From assembly GCA_000827205.1 (NCBI GenBank), contig KN832555.1, positions 2,344,541 through 2,408,540 of the forward strand: a stretch of DNA of 64,000 bases, written 5' to 3'. Source of the stretch: Plicaturopsis crispa FD-325 SS-3 (Eukaryota; Basidiomycota; Agaricomycetes; Amylocorticiales; Amylocorticiaceae). How positions within the stretch are numbered: position 1 is the first letter of the stretch; each line of letters starts with the position of its first letter. Of this stretch, positions 35,587 through 46,659 are shown piece after piece. The translations under genes were made by a program, and so were the position numbers. Below the pieces are notes generated by a model. It made no database searches, was not told the origin of the DNA, and saw nothing but the letters and a program-made list of their open reading frames with translations.

Positions 35587-38175
35587 ATGGGAAAGACAAA
35601 CAAAAAACGGTCGACGCGCAGGCACAATCCGATGCGAGTCCCGGATTCACATTTGCCCAAGGGACTCGAGTCCGCCGCATCTTCCTCGTCCAAAAATGAA
35701 GCAATTCTGCCCATTATTCACAAGGTTGTCATATGCCCAAAGGTCCTTTGAAACAAGAACTAAATGTCGTTACAAACGAGGCTAGATGGAGAGCCCCGAT
35801 GGCGCGGAACGCAAATGGGCATGCGTCGCGGTGTCCAATATCATACAAAACGATCCCTCGACGCGAAGACTTTTGCAAGGCAAGAATGTTGTCGGCGCGT
35901 TGATCACTCGGCTCTCAGACAGTGAGGAGGAGGTCGTTGTAGAGGCTATGGGGGCCCTTCGGTACGTCGTATGATTATTTGGCATTCGACGCGTTCAGGC
36001 ATTCATCAAGCCTCTCAGGAACCTCTGCATCGACGGCGGATACGATATATGCGCTGAGATGTACAATAAAAATATCCTTGCACCTCTTAAAACATTTGTC
36101 CCCAAGGTAAGCCTTGCAAAGATAGTTATATCAACGTTAGGGTTTACGGGCGCAATCCAGATCTCTACAACGCTTTCGCAATTTTTGGAATCCCCAAAAA
36201 CTGCGCCTGAAAATGCACAGAAGCTAGTTTATGAATTCGCCGACAACGTTATTACAACCCTATGGTGTTTATCGTGAGTCCCCACTGCATTCTGTATGTT
36301 GTTCTTGTATCTAAGAAAGACCAGAGAGACGTCGAACAAGGCTCTCAATGCTATCAATCAGATAGAACTCTTACCATTCCTGATGTCTTTCCTTGGATCC
36401 CGAGATAAACTACCATTGTCGACGGCAACGGCTGCTGGTTAGTTTACATCCATTTTCTGACATGCCCCATTACTAACTGTACGAATTTCCAGCGCACTGT
36501 CTGTATGTTTTGACCGACGACAACCGACCGATCATAAATGAGCTGCGCAGTCATGCTTCGTACACCTCATGCTTGCTAGATATCGTCCGGCCAGAGGGTA
36601 CTGTGTCAAATGGGAAAGGCAAGGATATTTCTGAGGACCCAACTACTACTTTTCGCGTCCTTTCTGCCGGTACGTGCACCTACGGCACCGTTTGAATGCC
36701 CACCGACGTTTCGATTATAGGCATCTTGCGAAATATTTCGCCCTTACCCCCTGCACTGGGCGTTTCTATAGATATTGACAAAGAGATTGTGCTCCCATTG
36801 CTGCAACCCGTCGTCTCCTCTGTCTCGTTACTAGACGCGTCAAAAGCTGTAGAAGCACTCATCTCGAGACAGGTACAGTCATTTCTAATACGCACTGTCC
36901 CGTATTACTGAGCCATCTTGATAGGCTTCGGAGCCTGAGCTCGACAGACTCTCGATAAAAAATACACCCCCTTCCGACTATAAATCTCCGACTGAGGTCG
37001 AGCTTGAGAGGATAGAAGGAACATTGCGAACTGCACAACTTGCACTCGAAATCTTGACCGGTGTATGTGCAACGCTACCCGATCCCGAACCTGATGCCCC
37101 TGCCACCGGTGGAGACGATGACGAAGGTAGCCCTTTTTGTTGCATCCTCTGCTCCATTCAGCTAAAGGCTCGTAGATATTGTAGACGATATCATAGACGA
37201 CGATATCGCAGATGTCAATATGGCGACAGACGATGCTCCACCTGTGAATGACGCGTCAACCTCGACGTCCTTTCTTCCAACGCTCGTTCAACCCCTCCTC
37301 AACTTGGTTCAACCTACTTCGCTGTCCTTCCCTCCGCCTACCGGTCCCTCTCCACACCCTCCCACGACATCCGCTCTCAGTGCTATTCACGTGTGCGCTC
37401 TTGAGTGCCTGAACAATGTTTTCCTCTCGCTCGCAACAGCACCTAATCCTGCAATCTCCGCAGACAAGGACAGCGGGCGGAAGATCTGGAACGATATCTG
37501 GACTGCACTCGGCGTAGTAGGTACCGTGGCGGGTTTGGGCCAGGAACGACGGACAGATATATGGGAGGTTGCGGTTGGCGTCCTCTGGGGTGTTGGCATT
37601 GTTTGGAAGGGCGCCCTGGTGAGTGTGCCGGCGTATAAACGGGTGCCGGCTGTCGCTCAATCTTTTTTGTGCCCTCTAGGTACCAGATGAGGAACAGGTC
37701 AAGCTGCTGATACAGCTATGCGACTCTGCCTCGGACCCACGGGTACGGGTGAAATGCATCGGCACCCTCGAATGTCTTGCGCAACACCCAGAGTCTGTAG
37801 CAGCCAACAAAGTGCGTCCAGCCTTTCGTCGCCCCCAGATTTATTCTAACGGTACATGTGAAACAGGTTATCTCGGAGTATCTACTGTCGATGCTACCGA
37901 CGCCTTCGACACCGTCTTCCGCAGGCACGGAGCCACTGATCCAGGCCCTCTCCGCTCTGATCGACATCTACTCTGACGAAAACATGCCCTACGATATAAA
38001 CTTCCGGCACTGGGGTTACGTCGACAGGCTCGCGGCTAGTGTGGAAGGAGTTAAAAAAGCGGTCAAGGCGATTGACAGACGCAAGGAGGGGGGCAGAGAG
38101 TTGAAACGCAGGGGGGAGGAAATGCGAGAAAATCTGGTGGCTTTCATACAGTACCGAAAAGAGTTGGGAGTGTAG
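35587..38175 (+). CDS. SYO1: SYO1 (symportin), ribosomal protein import chaperone
   Basis: SYO1 is an ARM/HEAT-repeat adaptor that co-imports ribosomal proteins L5 and L11 with Kap104 for 5S RNP assembly. The start MGKTNKKRSTRRHNPMRVP matches the family's basic N-terminus, which is followed by NEAILPIIHK. The ARM repeats begin SPDGAERKWACVAVSNII and GALITRLSDSEEEVVVEA, then NLCIDGGYDICAEMY. NLLPFL-type repeats, TDDNRPIINEL and a central acidic loop (DDDE..DIVDDIIDDDIADV) come next. The C-terminal solenoid has RRTDIWEVAVGVLWGVG and LLIQLCDSASDPRVRVKC. It ends FIQYRKELGV. About nine introns join in frame. The acidic loop is the expected histone-mimic-like L11-binding region (family knowledge). 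Confidence 0.92.
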
Positions 38176-38631
38176 GATGCTCCACACTGACCTCGTGTAA
38201 ACCCACGTTCTCTCTCAAATAAAGAGAACGACTCTCACTGTCGACTCTCGAGCTCTACACGCGTTGACACTGTTTTCTAGGCTATGATCCAGGTCCGTGG
38301 CGAGGGGTTTGATTTGCGAAATTACCCCGGATTTGGGGAAACGACATATTGCAAGAAGTTTAGAGATTCAAGTTCCACTGATGGCGCCAAACTTTCGATC
38401 CTCCAAGTTCTGGATCTCAGGCTCTGCAGCGCGCTGACCTTATCCATTCCCCCCACCAGTCCCAAGCGGACCGTAATACCTGCAGGGGAGCCCAAGGCAC
38501 CGTTCATCTGGCTGGATCATACATTGGTATGGATGAATTCATTTTTACCGCTCTAGAAAACACTGACATGGACCCGACGCTGGGTACTACAAAGTCTATC
38601 GCTTGCCACCTTCATGCCATTCCTAAATAAC
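38176..38631. other. Intergenic, SYO1 to small unknown gene
   Basis: A 90-codon frame at 38284-38556 (plus) has no motif and no fitting splice join to the next gene. It is left uncalled. A tandem CTCTCTCAAATAAAGAGAACG near 38210 may be a poly(A) region. Confidence 0.4.
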
Positions 38632-39186
38632 ATGGGCAGGCCTACACACGTAGGCCCAGTGGGCCTGTGGAGGTACAATGACCCCGACGAAGTTCTTCTC
38701 ATCCAACTCATCGTTTTCCGTGCGGCGTACGGTATCGCTTTTACACCCACCCCCAGGGACAATCATTGGTAAGTCTCATATGATTTCCTCGGTCTTCCGT
38801 CTCCTTGCTGAACATCCCGTGGAAGGATGATCGCCTGGCGCATTGGCCAGACGTCCGAGGGGCATACCGTGCAGCGACAGGTGCAGATCGTGCAGGAGTC
38901 AGGCCTTGACCACCTCACGAATTGGGGCCCCATCACTTCTGCGACCGACAAGGAGACAGAAAAGAATGCCGTGGCCGTGGACATCACCACCATGACCCTC
39001 GCCCAGCGACAGACGCTCGAGCACATCGCGAATACCACCCGTGTACGTGTGCCCAACGGGGATTTCAATGGCCAGGACTGGATCATCAGCGTGCTCCAAG
39101 AAGCTGTGGCCCAGGGCCTCGTCGAACAGGCGGAGCTCGAAAGAGCGGTTACGACTGCTTCGAACGTGCAACCAAAAACACGATGA
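38632..39186 (+). CDS. Small unknown protein, 165 residues
   Basis: Two exons (38632-38768 and 38826-39186) join in phase over a GTAAGT intron. The protein reads MGRPTHVGPVGLWRYNDPD, an aliphatic segment EVLLIQLIVFRAAYGIAF, RDNHWMIAWRIGQTSEGHT, then DHLTNWGPITSATDK, AVDITTMTLAQRQTLEHIA and NGDFNGQDWIISVLQEAV. The order (a HW-containing strand, a segment around a hydrophobic THxTL helix, then a QDW helix near the C-terminus) resembles small Agaricomycete proteins of the DUF6914 type, but I am not sure of this. No signal peptide or membrane helix is clear. A conserved His and the Gln-Asp-Trp could be functional; that is inference. Confidence 0.55.
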
Positions 39187-39806
39187 GTACGTATCAGGAC
39201 GACCTCCCCTACCGTCCTTGCGCTAATGTATGGCTCCTGCACGCAGACAGATAAAGCGATACAACTAACTCGCGTCCCACAAACGTCTACTCATGCCATC
39301 TACCCTGTAACTGGATTTCATTATATATGCGGCCTACCAAGGCTATCACACGGACCTTCTGCCCACTGTATTACTGTGCGTTTCTGCTTATCATGCGCTT
39401 CATACCCGACTGATAATGTGCACCCAGTCTCTGCCTACGTTATCCGTTAATTGCCACTATACACTTGTGATACTTGGACATTTATTTCAATACAACGACT
39501 ATCATGGATATACACGACATGCTATCGTATTCTCAATGCCTTCGACGATGCTCTGCGTCCTCGGGCAAGCATTGGCCTTTGCCTCACTGACGGCACAATC
39601 AATCATGGCCATGCTCCGAGAGATGAATTCAGTTGGAGGGGTTTACATTAGTACAATGTCAGGTATACGAGACGATATCCGGAGTGGTGGTGAGCAGGAG
39701 CAAGCGTAGAAGATATCAGTAATACAACAAATAATGGATGGGCACAAGCACAAGGGAAAATCCTCCAAAACGGGGGTAACAAAACGAAGACTATGCACAC
39801 CACCAC
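39187..39806. other. Convergent intergenic region
   Basis: 3' flanks of the small gene (plus) and the F-box-like gene (minus). A 97-codon plus-strand frame at 39416-39709 shows nothing recognisable. Confidence 0.4.
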
Positions 39807-41216
39807 TCACTCGCTCTCCCTCCAGTCTGCATCCATGACCCTAATCCCCCGCCGTAAGAGTCGTCGTCTCCACTCCCTGAGCTCGCCCTGCACGCCCGCA
39901 CCCTGAGCATGTAACGTCATGCCCTTCCTCAGCCACCGCACATCTCGCGCCCGCACAACCTTCAGCGCCGGAAGCCGCGGGAGCAGGCCCTCCAGCACTG
40001 TCCAGAATTCCGGCGTCGGCCGCGGAATGGAAAGGATTTGGAGGGGGTGCACAGCGTCCAGCTGGAGCCGTGGCAGCGGGTTCTCTAGCGAGAGATGGCG
40101 CAGGTTGGGGCACGCGTGCAGGATTATCTGTGGAGAAGGGTGGAGTCGCGTCGGCCATGTTTTTGGAGTAAAGAGGAGTAAGGAGCGGAGGTTGTGGCCG
40201 TGAATGTTGACGAATTCCGACACGAGGGACGCGGGAGCGGGTATATCGTCGAAGGGGGTGACGACGAGTTTGCGCAACGAGGGCAGGGTGCTGTAAAGCA
40301 GTGCGAGCATGAGAGGCGAGGAGTGCATAGATAGCAGCGTCATGTTTCGGAGGTGAGGCAGGCTGAGCGGCCTGAACGTCTGAGACTGGGGCATCGTCTC
40401 TGAGCCCTCAAGAGAGAACTCGAATTCAGATGGGTCAAGGCCTGGGCCAATGACCTCTAGCGTTTCTAGATTCACGCAGCTCCGGAGCAAGTTTACGAGG
40501 AAGTCGTCCTCGACAGCAGCACCCGTCGCAGGGACGTATCCCACCCCTTCCAGGACACGCAAATAGCCATTCTGTTCACGATCGGTCAACGACGCCAGTG
40601 CACGGCGGCTGAGCACGAACGACGGGTTGAGGGAGAGACCCGTGAGGAAAGGGACCAGCGGGAATAACTGGGTGAGCAGCGAGTCCAATAGAAACGCCTC
40701 GGGCTGCGAGGTGAATGGGATGCCTGAGACATCCAGAGTTTGCACCCACCGACCAGGCGTAGAGTACGGGATCCGTCGTATTGAGTCCCATTTCTCATCG
40801 GAAGAGCGTAGGTGCCGCACGAACTTCTCCAGGGAGGAGAGAGTGCGTATGCGTACCCGGGAGTAGAATACAGGGAGGACTATATCCTGCAGTAGACACA
40901 GAAGTCAGAAACATGTGGTATAGGAAGGATCTCAACAATAAGCGGCCTTGCTACCGCCCCCCTCAGCAGTAAGCGGAAGACTCACCGTAAACGACTTGCA
41001 CACGGTCAACAGTCCATTCCGAGCCGCTGTGTCGACTCCCAGCGGTTCCGTAGAACCCTCGGAATCACCTCCCAGGATGAACTCAAAGACATGAGACCAT
41101 ATCTCCGACGGCAGAGGCCTGAGTGGACGCCTCTTGGGAAGCAGGGGAAGCAGCAGCAGCCGGCCAGAGTACACGGCGAATGGACGGGGAACAAGCAATA
41201 TTTCCGATGTACTCAT
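39807..41216 (-). CDS. F-box-like/LRR protein
   Basis: Exon 1 (from 41216) starts MSTSEILLVPRPFAVYSG and holds the F-box-like stretch LRPLPSEIWSHVFEFIL, then NGLLTVCKSFT. After an intron the second exon opens with a short segment ending FVRHLRSSDEKWD. It runs through leucine-rich turns (LVPFLTGLSLNPSF, CVNLETLEVIGPGL, LPSLRKLVVTPFDD, CPNLRHLSLENPL, LPALKVVRARDV) and ends DADWRESE at 39807. The intron boundary near 40985-40880 was not placed exactly. The layout (F-box, then irregular LRRs) is that of Agaricomycete F-box proteins; substrate unknown. It is not closely similar to the F-box protein at 33165-34421. Confidence 0.75.
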
Positions 41217-41489
41217 AACAATATAGCACAGATTCGCCGAATTACAAGGACTTGGAGCAGAATGCAGGAAGGGAGCAGCTTTTATTTGAAGTCCCCCACT
41301 CGATTTCCGTGGGGGTGAGATGACGAGCTCGGAACGCGGTGGACGCGCGAAATGTCGGGATGCGTGTTTACATGACTCACGTGGACTTGCAGGCGTCTAT
41401 GGGTCCGTTTTATCATTTCAAGTAGCTTGCGCAGAGCAAACGCAGAGTCAAATTAATTATATCGAGGTCAAACACTGCCTATCATGAGC
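41217..41489. other. Short tail-to-head intergenic region
   Basis: Promoter of the F-box-like gene on the left and 3' flank of WBP11 on the right. Both genes are on the minus strand. Nothing else seen. Confidence 0.45.
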
Positions 41490-43447
41490 CTACGAGGCAC
41501 CTAAGATATCACCCATCTCCTCCTTGAACTTCTCATAATCGTCTTTCGGCTTGGCCTTCTTCACTTGGCCACTTGTGCTCGGTGCAGGAGGGGCGGGTGT
41601 GGGGACAGCGCCAAATTGATGCTTCAGTGCGCTCACGAGGTCAGGTCTGACAGGACCCGATGACGGCTCCGGAGAGCCTGTCGCATCGGCACCGGTCTCC
41701 AGGGATGGTGCCGCATTGACCTTGGATGAACCAGCACCAGACGCACCCGGTTTCTTCCGCCTCAGATTGCTCGGGACGAACGCAGTCGCCTCCTTCTTGA
41801 AATCGCGCAGTTGCGGTTCGGCAGACACGGTGGCGGCTTCGGTGCTGGCAGAGCTGGAAGCGAGGGCAGGATTTGCGGGGAGTGAAGGGTGCGCTGGTAG
41901 ACGTGGCGCAGACCGGTGTGCTTGGAATGTCTGGTGAGGGATAGATGATAGTGGGTCTTGCATAGCCGAAGTAGACTGGTGGCGAGGAAAGAAACCAGGA
42001 GGTGCCTGTGGCATATGAGGTGCATGGAATCCAGGCGGATGGAAAGGCGGGAATTGCTGAGGGAATCCAGGGGGAGGTGGGGGTAAGGTTCCTGTGGGGA
42101 AGCCTGGAGGAGGTGGCGGCATAATTCCTGTGGGGAAGCCTGGTGGAGGTGGCGGTACATTGCCAGTCGGGAAGCCTGGAGGAGGAGGCGGTATACTGCC
42201 AGTCGGGAAGCCTGTTGGCGTTGGCGAAATACCCCCAGGTGGAAATCCAGGAGGTGGGCTACCTGCAAATCCTTGCGGCCGAGGCGGCAGGCCATTTGGA
42301 GGGAAACCTGGTGGCGGTGGCGGTGGCGGCGGCAGCGACGGAGGGGCACCTGAAGTTGGTGGTGATATGCTTGAGGGAAAGCCAGGGGGTGGAGGCGGAA
42401 GAGCAAATCCTGTGGGTGGAGGTGGAGGAGGGAAAGATGGGAAATGAGCAGGGAAAGATGGGGGAGCTGTATCACAGGAAACGTATCATTACAGTGTGCA
42501 ATTTGAGTATTCTATGTGAGGGGAACGTACTAGGGGATGCGCCTGGAGGTGGACCCTCTGGCATCGGAATATCATCGTCGCTGTCGACTTCCTCCTCGTT
42601 TGGAGCTCGTGAAGGACCCGGAGGAGGCCCTTCTGGCATCACTATATCCTCGTCACCGTCGTCTGCACCAAGAAAATTAATTTAGGCATAACTTATCATG
42701 AGTTGTGACAACACACCACCGTCATCTTCAGCACCACTGTCGACTTCATCGGGGCGCAGCGCTGGCAAAGCTCAGGGTGAGTACAAGTTAATAAATTACT
42801 ACCGATACACTCACGTCTCTCCACATACGGCATTCCAGGCGGCGCGACACCAAACGGATTCATGACGGCGTCGTAGTATATACTCCTCTCTGGGTGTCGT
42901 GGCAGGCCATTCTTGTTGAACAAATTCCGCTTCTGTGGCCCGGCAGGTTTCTCTGCATCCTTATTTTCCTGGTCGCCCTCACGGCGTCGCGCCCTGAACA
43001 CGAGTTTACGCTGTTCCGGGTGCTCCTCGACATATTCTTCTTTCTTCTTGACAATCTTCTCAAGGTCTGCCTTGAGTTCGGTCAAGCGCGCACGCTCTAC
43101 TGGGGAGGGCTCGGCGATCGCTTCGAGTTTCTCTATCTCTTCTTCGAGGTCTGCGTTCGGGGTAGTGGATTAGCGAGAAGCCTGAGGGGTGGCGGATACA
43201 TGACGCACCTCGGGTGTCCTTCTTGACAAGCGCGAAATCACGCGTCTTTGCGCGCTCAGTCTTGTTCTACTAGAGTATACCGTGTGAGCGGAGGTAGGCA
43301 CACAAGACGGTATTGCTCGCCTTCTTCAGCTCTTTCTTCCGCTGAGCCTTGCCTGCATGGGTTTAATCAGTGTCAAGGATGATTGAGACATAGTGGGTAT
43401 GTCTCACGAAAGGAGTCTGCTGGATTTAGGTTCTTGCCCTTTGCCAT
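41490..43447 (-). CDS. WBP11-like splicing factor
   Basis: WBP11/NpwBP is a nuclear proline-rich splicing factor that binds WW domains and activates Prp19-complex steps. The protein starts MAKGKNLNPADSFRKAQRK, continuing KELKKNK, the family's signature N-terminal Wbp11 domain. The coiled coil EEEIEKLEAIAEPSPVERA and LEKIVKKKEEYVEEHPEQR, then LPRHPERSIYYDAVMNPFG and APPGMPY, follow. Acidic PEGPPPG segments (DIVMPEGPPPGPS, DIPMPEGPPPGAS) lead into a long Pro-rich tract with tandem PPPPPGFPTG units. The C-terminus has FVPSNLRRKKPG and DDYEKFKEEMGDILGAS. About six introns lie in the 5' half. The PPLP-like tract is the WW-binding part (family knowledge). Confidence 0.9.
42060..42215 (-). repeat. 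36-base minisatellite coding for PPPPPGFPTG units
   Basis: Within WBP11, about four tandem 36-base units encode the 12-residue motif PPPPPGFPTGxx (GIM, GNV, GSI, GTL linkers). Degenerate continuations lie to about 42440. The linkers vary while the PPPPPGFPTG core is kept, so the array is in frame and probably selected. Confidence 0.8.
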
Positions 43448-44029
43448 TTTGTGTGGTCGGCCGGAGGACCAATGCGATCAGACTATACGTTCGGAGGAAG
43501 ATGGCTCTCAACGCAGGATCTGAGTGCAGTTCTAGTCCAGAAAGATATCGTTGAGCCGACACTGCAAGCAGTAAGGACTGATGGCAGATGTTTGAGTTAT
43601 GTAGTGCAAATTGACAGCAATGGACACAGTCTACTCAAAGAAATGAAAGTCGCGAGCAAGTCGCGAGTCGCGCCGCCGCCGTGTCGGAAGCGGCATCCGG
43701 ATGCATTTTCCTGTGGTTGTTGAACATTTCGCAAGACTTCAAGCACTAAATCACTCAAAAAACGCGAACGCAAAAGCACTGTAGGATGTGTGCTCCTCTC
43801 CGTGATTTCTTGTCATTTTTCTGTGTGGCTAGCATGAGTGTAGCCATTGATTTCGGTTGTCGAAAAGCGGGACCGCGCACGTGGGCGGTGGCGTCGAGTC
43901 AGCGATATCGCGGTCGGTTCTCTCTTGTTAAGCAACGCAGCGGTGGTATATCCCCACTGCACAAGGGAGGCCCCCCGCACAGCGACAGCGAGCTCGACGT
44001 TTATACTGTTTACTATCTCATCTTGAATA
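43448..44029. promoter_or_regulatory. Divergent promoter region, WBP11 and MAG2
   Basis: 582 bases separate the two start codons. Near the MAG2 side, GTTTATACTG at about 44009 might act as a weak TATA-like element. Overlapping small frames here are not called. Confidence 0.45.
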
Positions 44030-46121
44030 ATGGCTAGTACTCCTAGGCAGCAGCGGCCGGCGACGACGACGACGCCGACACCGAAGCGGGCTTCCAAGGC
44101 GGCGTCCAGCCAGTCTCTTAATCATCTCCTCAACTTCTCGTTGCCTCCTAGGCAGACTCAGATGCACAGTCTGCCACGAAGGAGTAGGAGGACCGGCACG
44201 CATCAGGGCGTATGGAATAAGGAACGTGAGTGCAATGCATGAGCGTCTCCTTACTCGCATACATGATACCAACTGGGCGGGCAGGCTTCGTGAACGCGCA
44301 GTATCGGTTTGTTATGAACCCCACGGGCGACTATACTGTGCATTTTGCGGATCCTGATATGTACGTCTGCTGTTGGATCTTATCGCGCGCTGTATTTACC
44401 GATATGCAGATTCTTCCAATGGCACGATATCCTGCAGGTCATTATGCCTCGTTCGTCTGCACTGGCATCTGCCGCTGCCGGACATGAGCATACCGGCAAA
44501 GATGAGGGACATATAACTTGTCCCATCTGTCTCTCCCCGCCCACAGCTCCTCGCATGACGAAATGTGGTCACGTCAGTCCACTAAACATACAATTTTGGA
44601 ACATCCTGCGCTAACCACTTTCCACACCAGATTTTCTGTTTCCCGTGTATCCTACACTACCTCAGCACGTCTGACAACCTCAAGTGGATACGATGCCCCA
44701 TCTGTTTCGACTCTGTCAATGAGAGACAGTTGAAGAGCGTCAAGTGGTTCGACGGGCCCACCGTCACGGATGATGACATGGACAACCCTCAGGGGGAAGG
44801 ATCGTCGGCTTCCTCTTTCACCTCCTCTGCATTCGAAGCTCTTCCCACCGAGGGCGCGCCTATGCGTATGCGCCTTATGCAAAGGCCGCAGATCACCACA
44901 CTAGCCCTCCCTCGCTCCGCTACTTGGCCTTCGGATTTGGTGCCGCCCCACCAGGCGCCCTTTCACTTCCTCCCTGATGTCTACAACTATGCGAGATTCA
45001 TGCTCGCTACTCCTACCTATCTCATCGCCGATCTCACTAGAGACATGGATGAACTCGCTACAGAACGGCGCATATTGTCCGGCATGGACGATCTTCTAGG
45101 TATCTCGTTCGTGGATGCCGCAGAACAGAAGCTGCGCGACCAGATTGCGAAAGCTGCTGCCCTGGAGACACCGCAACTGCGGGAGGCGGTGGATAAAGCT
45201 CTTCGAGATCAACATGAAATCGAGGCGCGTGCTACAAAGCGGCGTAGAGCTGAAGAAGCCGCGTCTCAAGCGCCGCTCCAAGGTGCTCCCGATGCGTATC
45301 TTGCAACAAAGACCGCACCGGCGACACCATCTTCCCCAGCTACCAACCGCAACCCCCGCCAACGCAGGAACCTCAATCCACCGCCCCCTTCGACGTCGAC
45401 GTATTATTACTACCAAGCAGCTTCTGGCCTCCCCATCTTCCTGCATCCATTAGATATCAAGATCCTGCTCTCGCACTTTAGCGGGTATGCGTCGTTTCCT
45501 GATTCCATCACCGTGCGCGTGGATAGCGTCACCGAGGGGACCGTGAATGACGACTTGCGCAAGCGGTGCAAATACCTTGGGCACATGCCCGAGGGCGCGG
45601 ACGTCGTCTTCGTCGAAGCCGACCTCGAGGGCGTCGTGGGGGCGGACGGGCTCAAGAGCTTCGAGGGCGCGCTGGGGACGCGGCGCGCGAAGAGGAAGGA
45701 GAAGGGGCGGAAGGACGACCGCGCGAGGGCGCGCGCGGAGGAGCGGGAGCGGGTGAAGGAGCATGTGTACGTTCCGAGCGCAGAGTGGGGCGCTGTGCGG
45801 CACGTCGTGAGCCCGGAGTATGAGCGTCCGGACACGCCGGTGGAGGATGTCGTTGTCGCGGAGGGCCCGCAGCCGCAGCCCTCCGGCGCGTGGGGTGCGC
45901 GGAGCTTTGCGTCGGCTTTGCACTCGAATTCGCCTGCCCAAGGACGCAATGGCCGTACGTCGCGTCCGACAGGACTGCGGGACGAGGCGGATGAATGGGA
46001 TATGGATATCGCATGGCACGAGCTGGAGCAACGAGGCTCTGGTGGAGGAGGCGGTGGAGGGAAGAAGAAGAAAGCTAAAGGCCTCGTGGTACTAGGGGGT
46101 GGAGGTGGCCGGAGACGGTGA
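44030..46121 (+). CDS. MAG2: RING E3 ligase of the MAG2/RNF10 family
   Basis: MAG2/RNF10 ubiquitinates 40S ribosomal proteins on stalled ribosomes. After a basic N-terminus (QSLNHLLNFSLPPRQ), exons join KER|FVNAQYRFVMNPTGDYTVHF and ADPD|IFFQWHDILQVI, the family's most conserved block. The RING is C3HC4: CPICLSPPTAPRMTKCGH, IFCFPCILHYL, then WIRCPICFDSVN. The C-terminal part carries FFLHPLDIKILL-type sequence (GLPIFLHPLDIKILLSHF), KRCKYLGHMPEGADVVFVE and a charged helical region. It ends GLVVLGGGGGRRR at 46121. Three introns (donors GTGAGT, GTACGT, GTCAGT) lie in the first 600 bases. Length and motif order are normal for fungal members. Confidence 0.92.
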
Positions 46122-46659
46122 GCATCGCAAGGACAGAGGGTAGCAAGCCTTACAGTGGGCGTATATCCATCATCTTCTCAAGTGTGTTATAATCAAAGGC
46201 TCGGCAACATCTCGTGTAGCAACAGTTCCAGCACATAAATATTTATATTCGCTTTCAATCTCATAGCACACGCGTACGCAATGCGTTTGAAACTCGTCTC
46301 TGTCATAATATATGCACTATAACAGTCAGGAAGCCCATGATGGCGCGGTATCAAAGACAAAACGGCAGAGGTCCAGCGCAGAACCGACGTCGGATGAATG
46401 GTATCGGTCGTGATAAGTAAACAAAAAGACTCGAGGTAAAGATGGCGGGAGGGATATAGATAGAAGCGCAGAGGGCAGGTGTATAACAGCAATAGACAAC
46501 AACCAGACTTGACGAGCCCTGGTAGACGGGAAGGATTTAAAAGCGTTCGGATCGACCGTATTAGAGAAGCGTGGCGCCCGAGAGCCGTCGGAGCGCGCGG
46601 TTCTGCTGAAAAGCGGGTAGAGTAAGCAGTCGCAGACGTCAAGGCATTTAGCCAAATCC
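46122..46659. other. Convergent intergenic, MAG2 and SHO1
   Basis: 3' flanks of both genes. A minus-strand open frame continues here past the SHO1 stop only because of an unspliced intron; it is not coding beyond 46660. Confidence 0.5.

Noticed and set aside
42060-42440. Regularly spaced repeats that could suggest a CRISPR-like array
   Set aside because: They are 36-base in-frame coding repeats of PPPPPGFPTG without unique spacers, in a eukaryotic gene.
41762-42475. 237-codon minus-strand frame
   Set aside because: Shifted frame of the WBP11 proline tract, low-complexity His/Leu/Arg translation.
45410-46031. Two minus-strand frames of 179 and 193 codons
   Set aside because: Antisense to the C-terminal part of MAG2/RNF10, whose reading frame is well supported.
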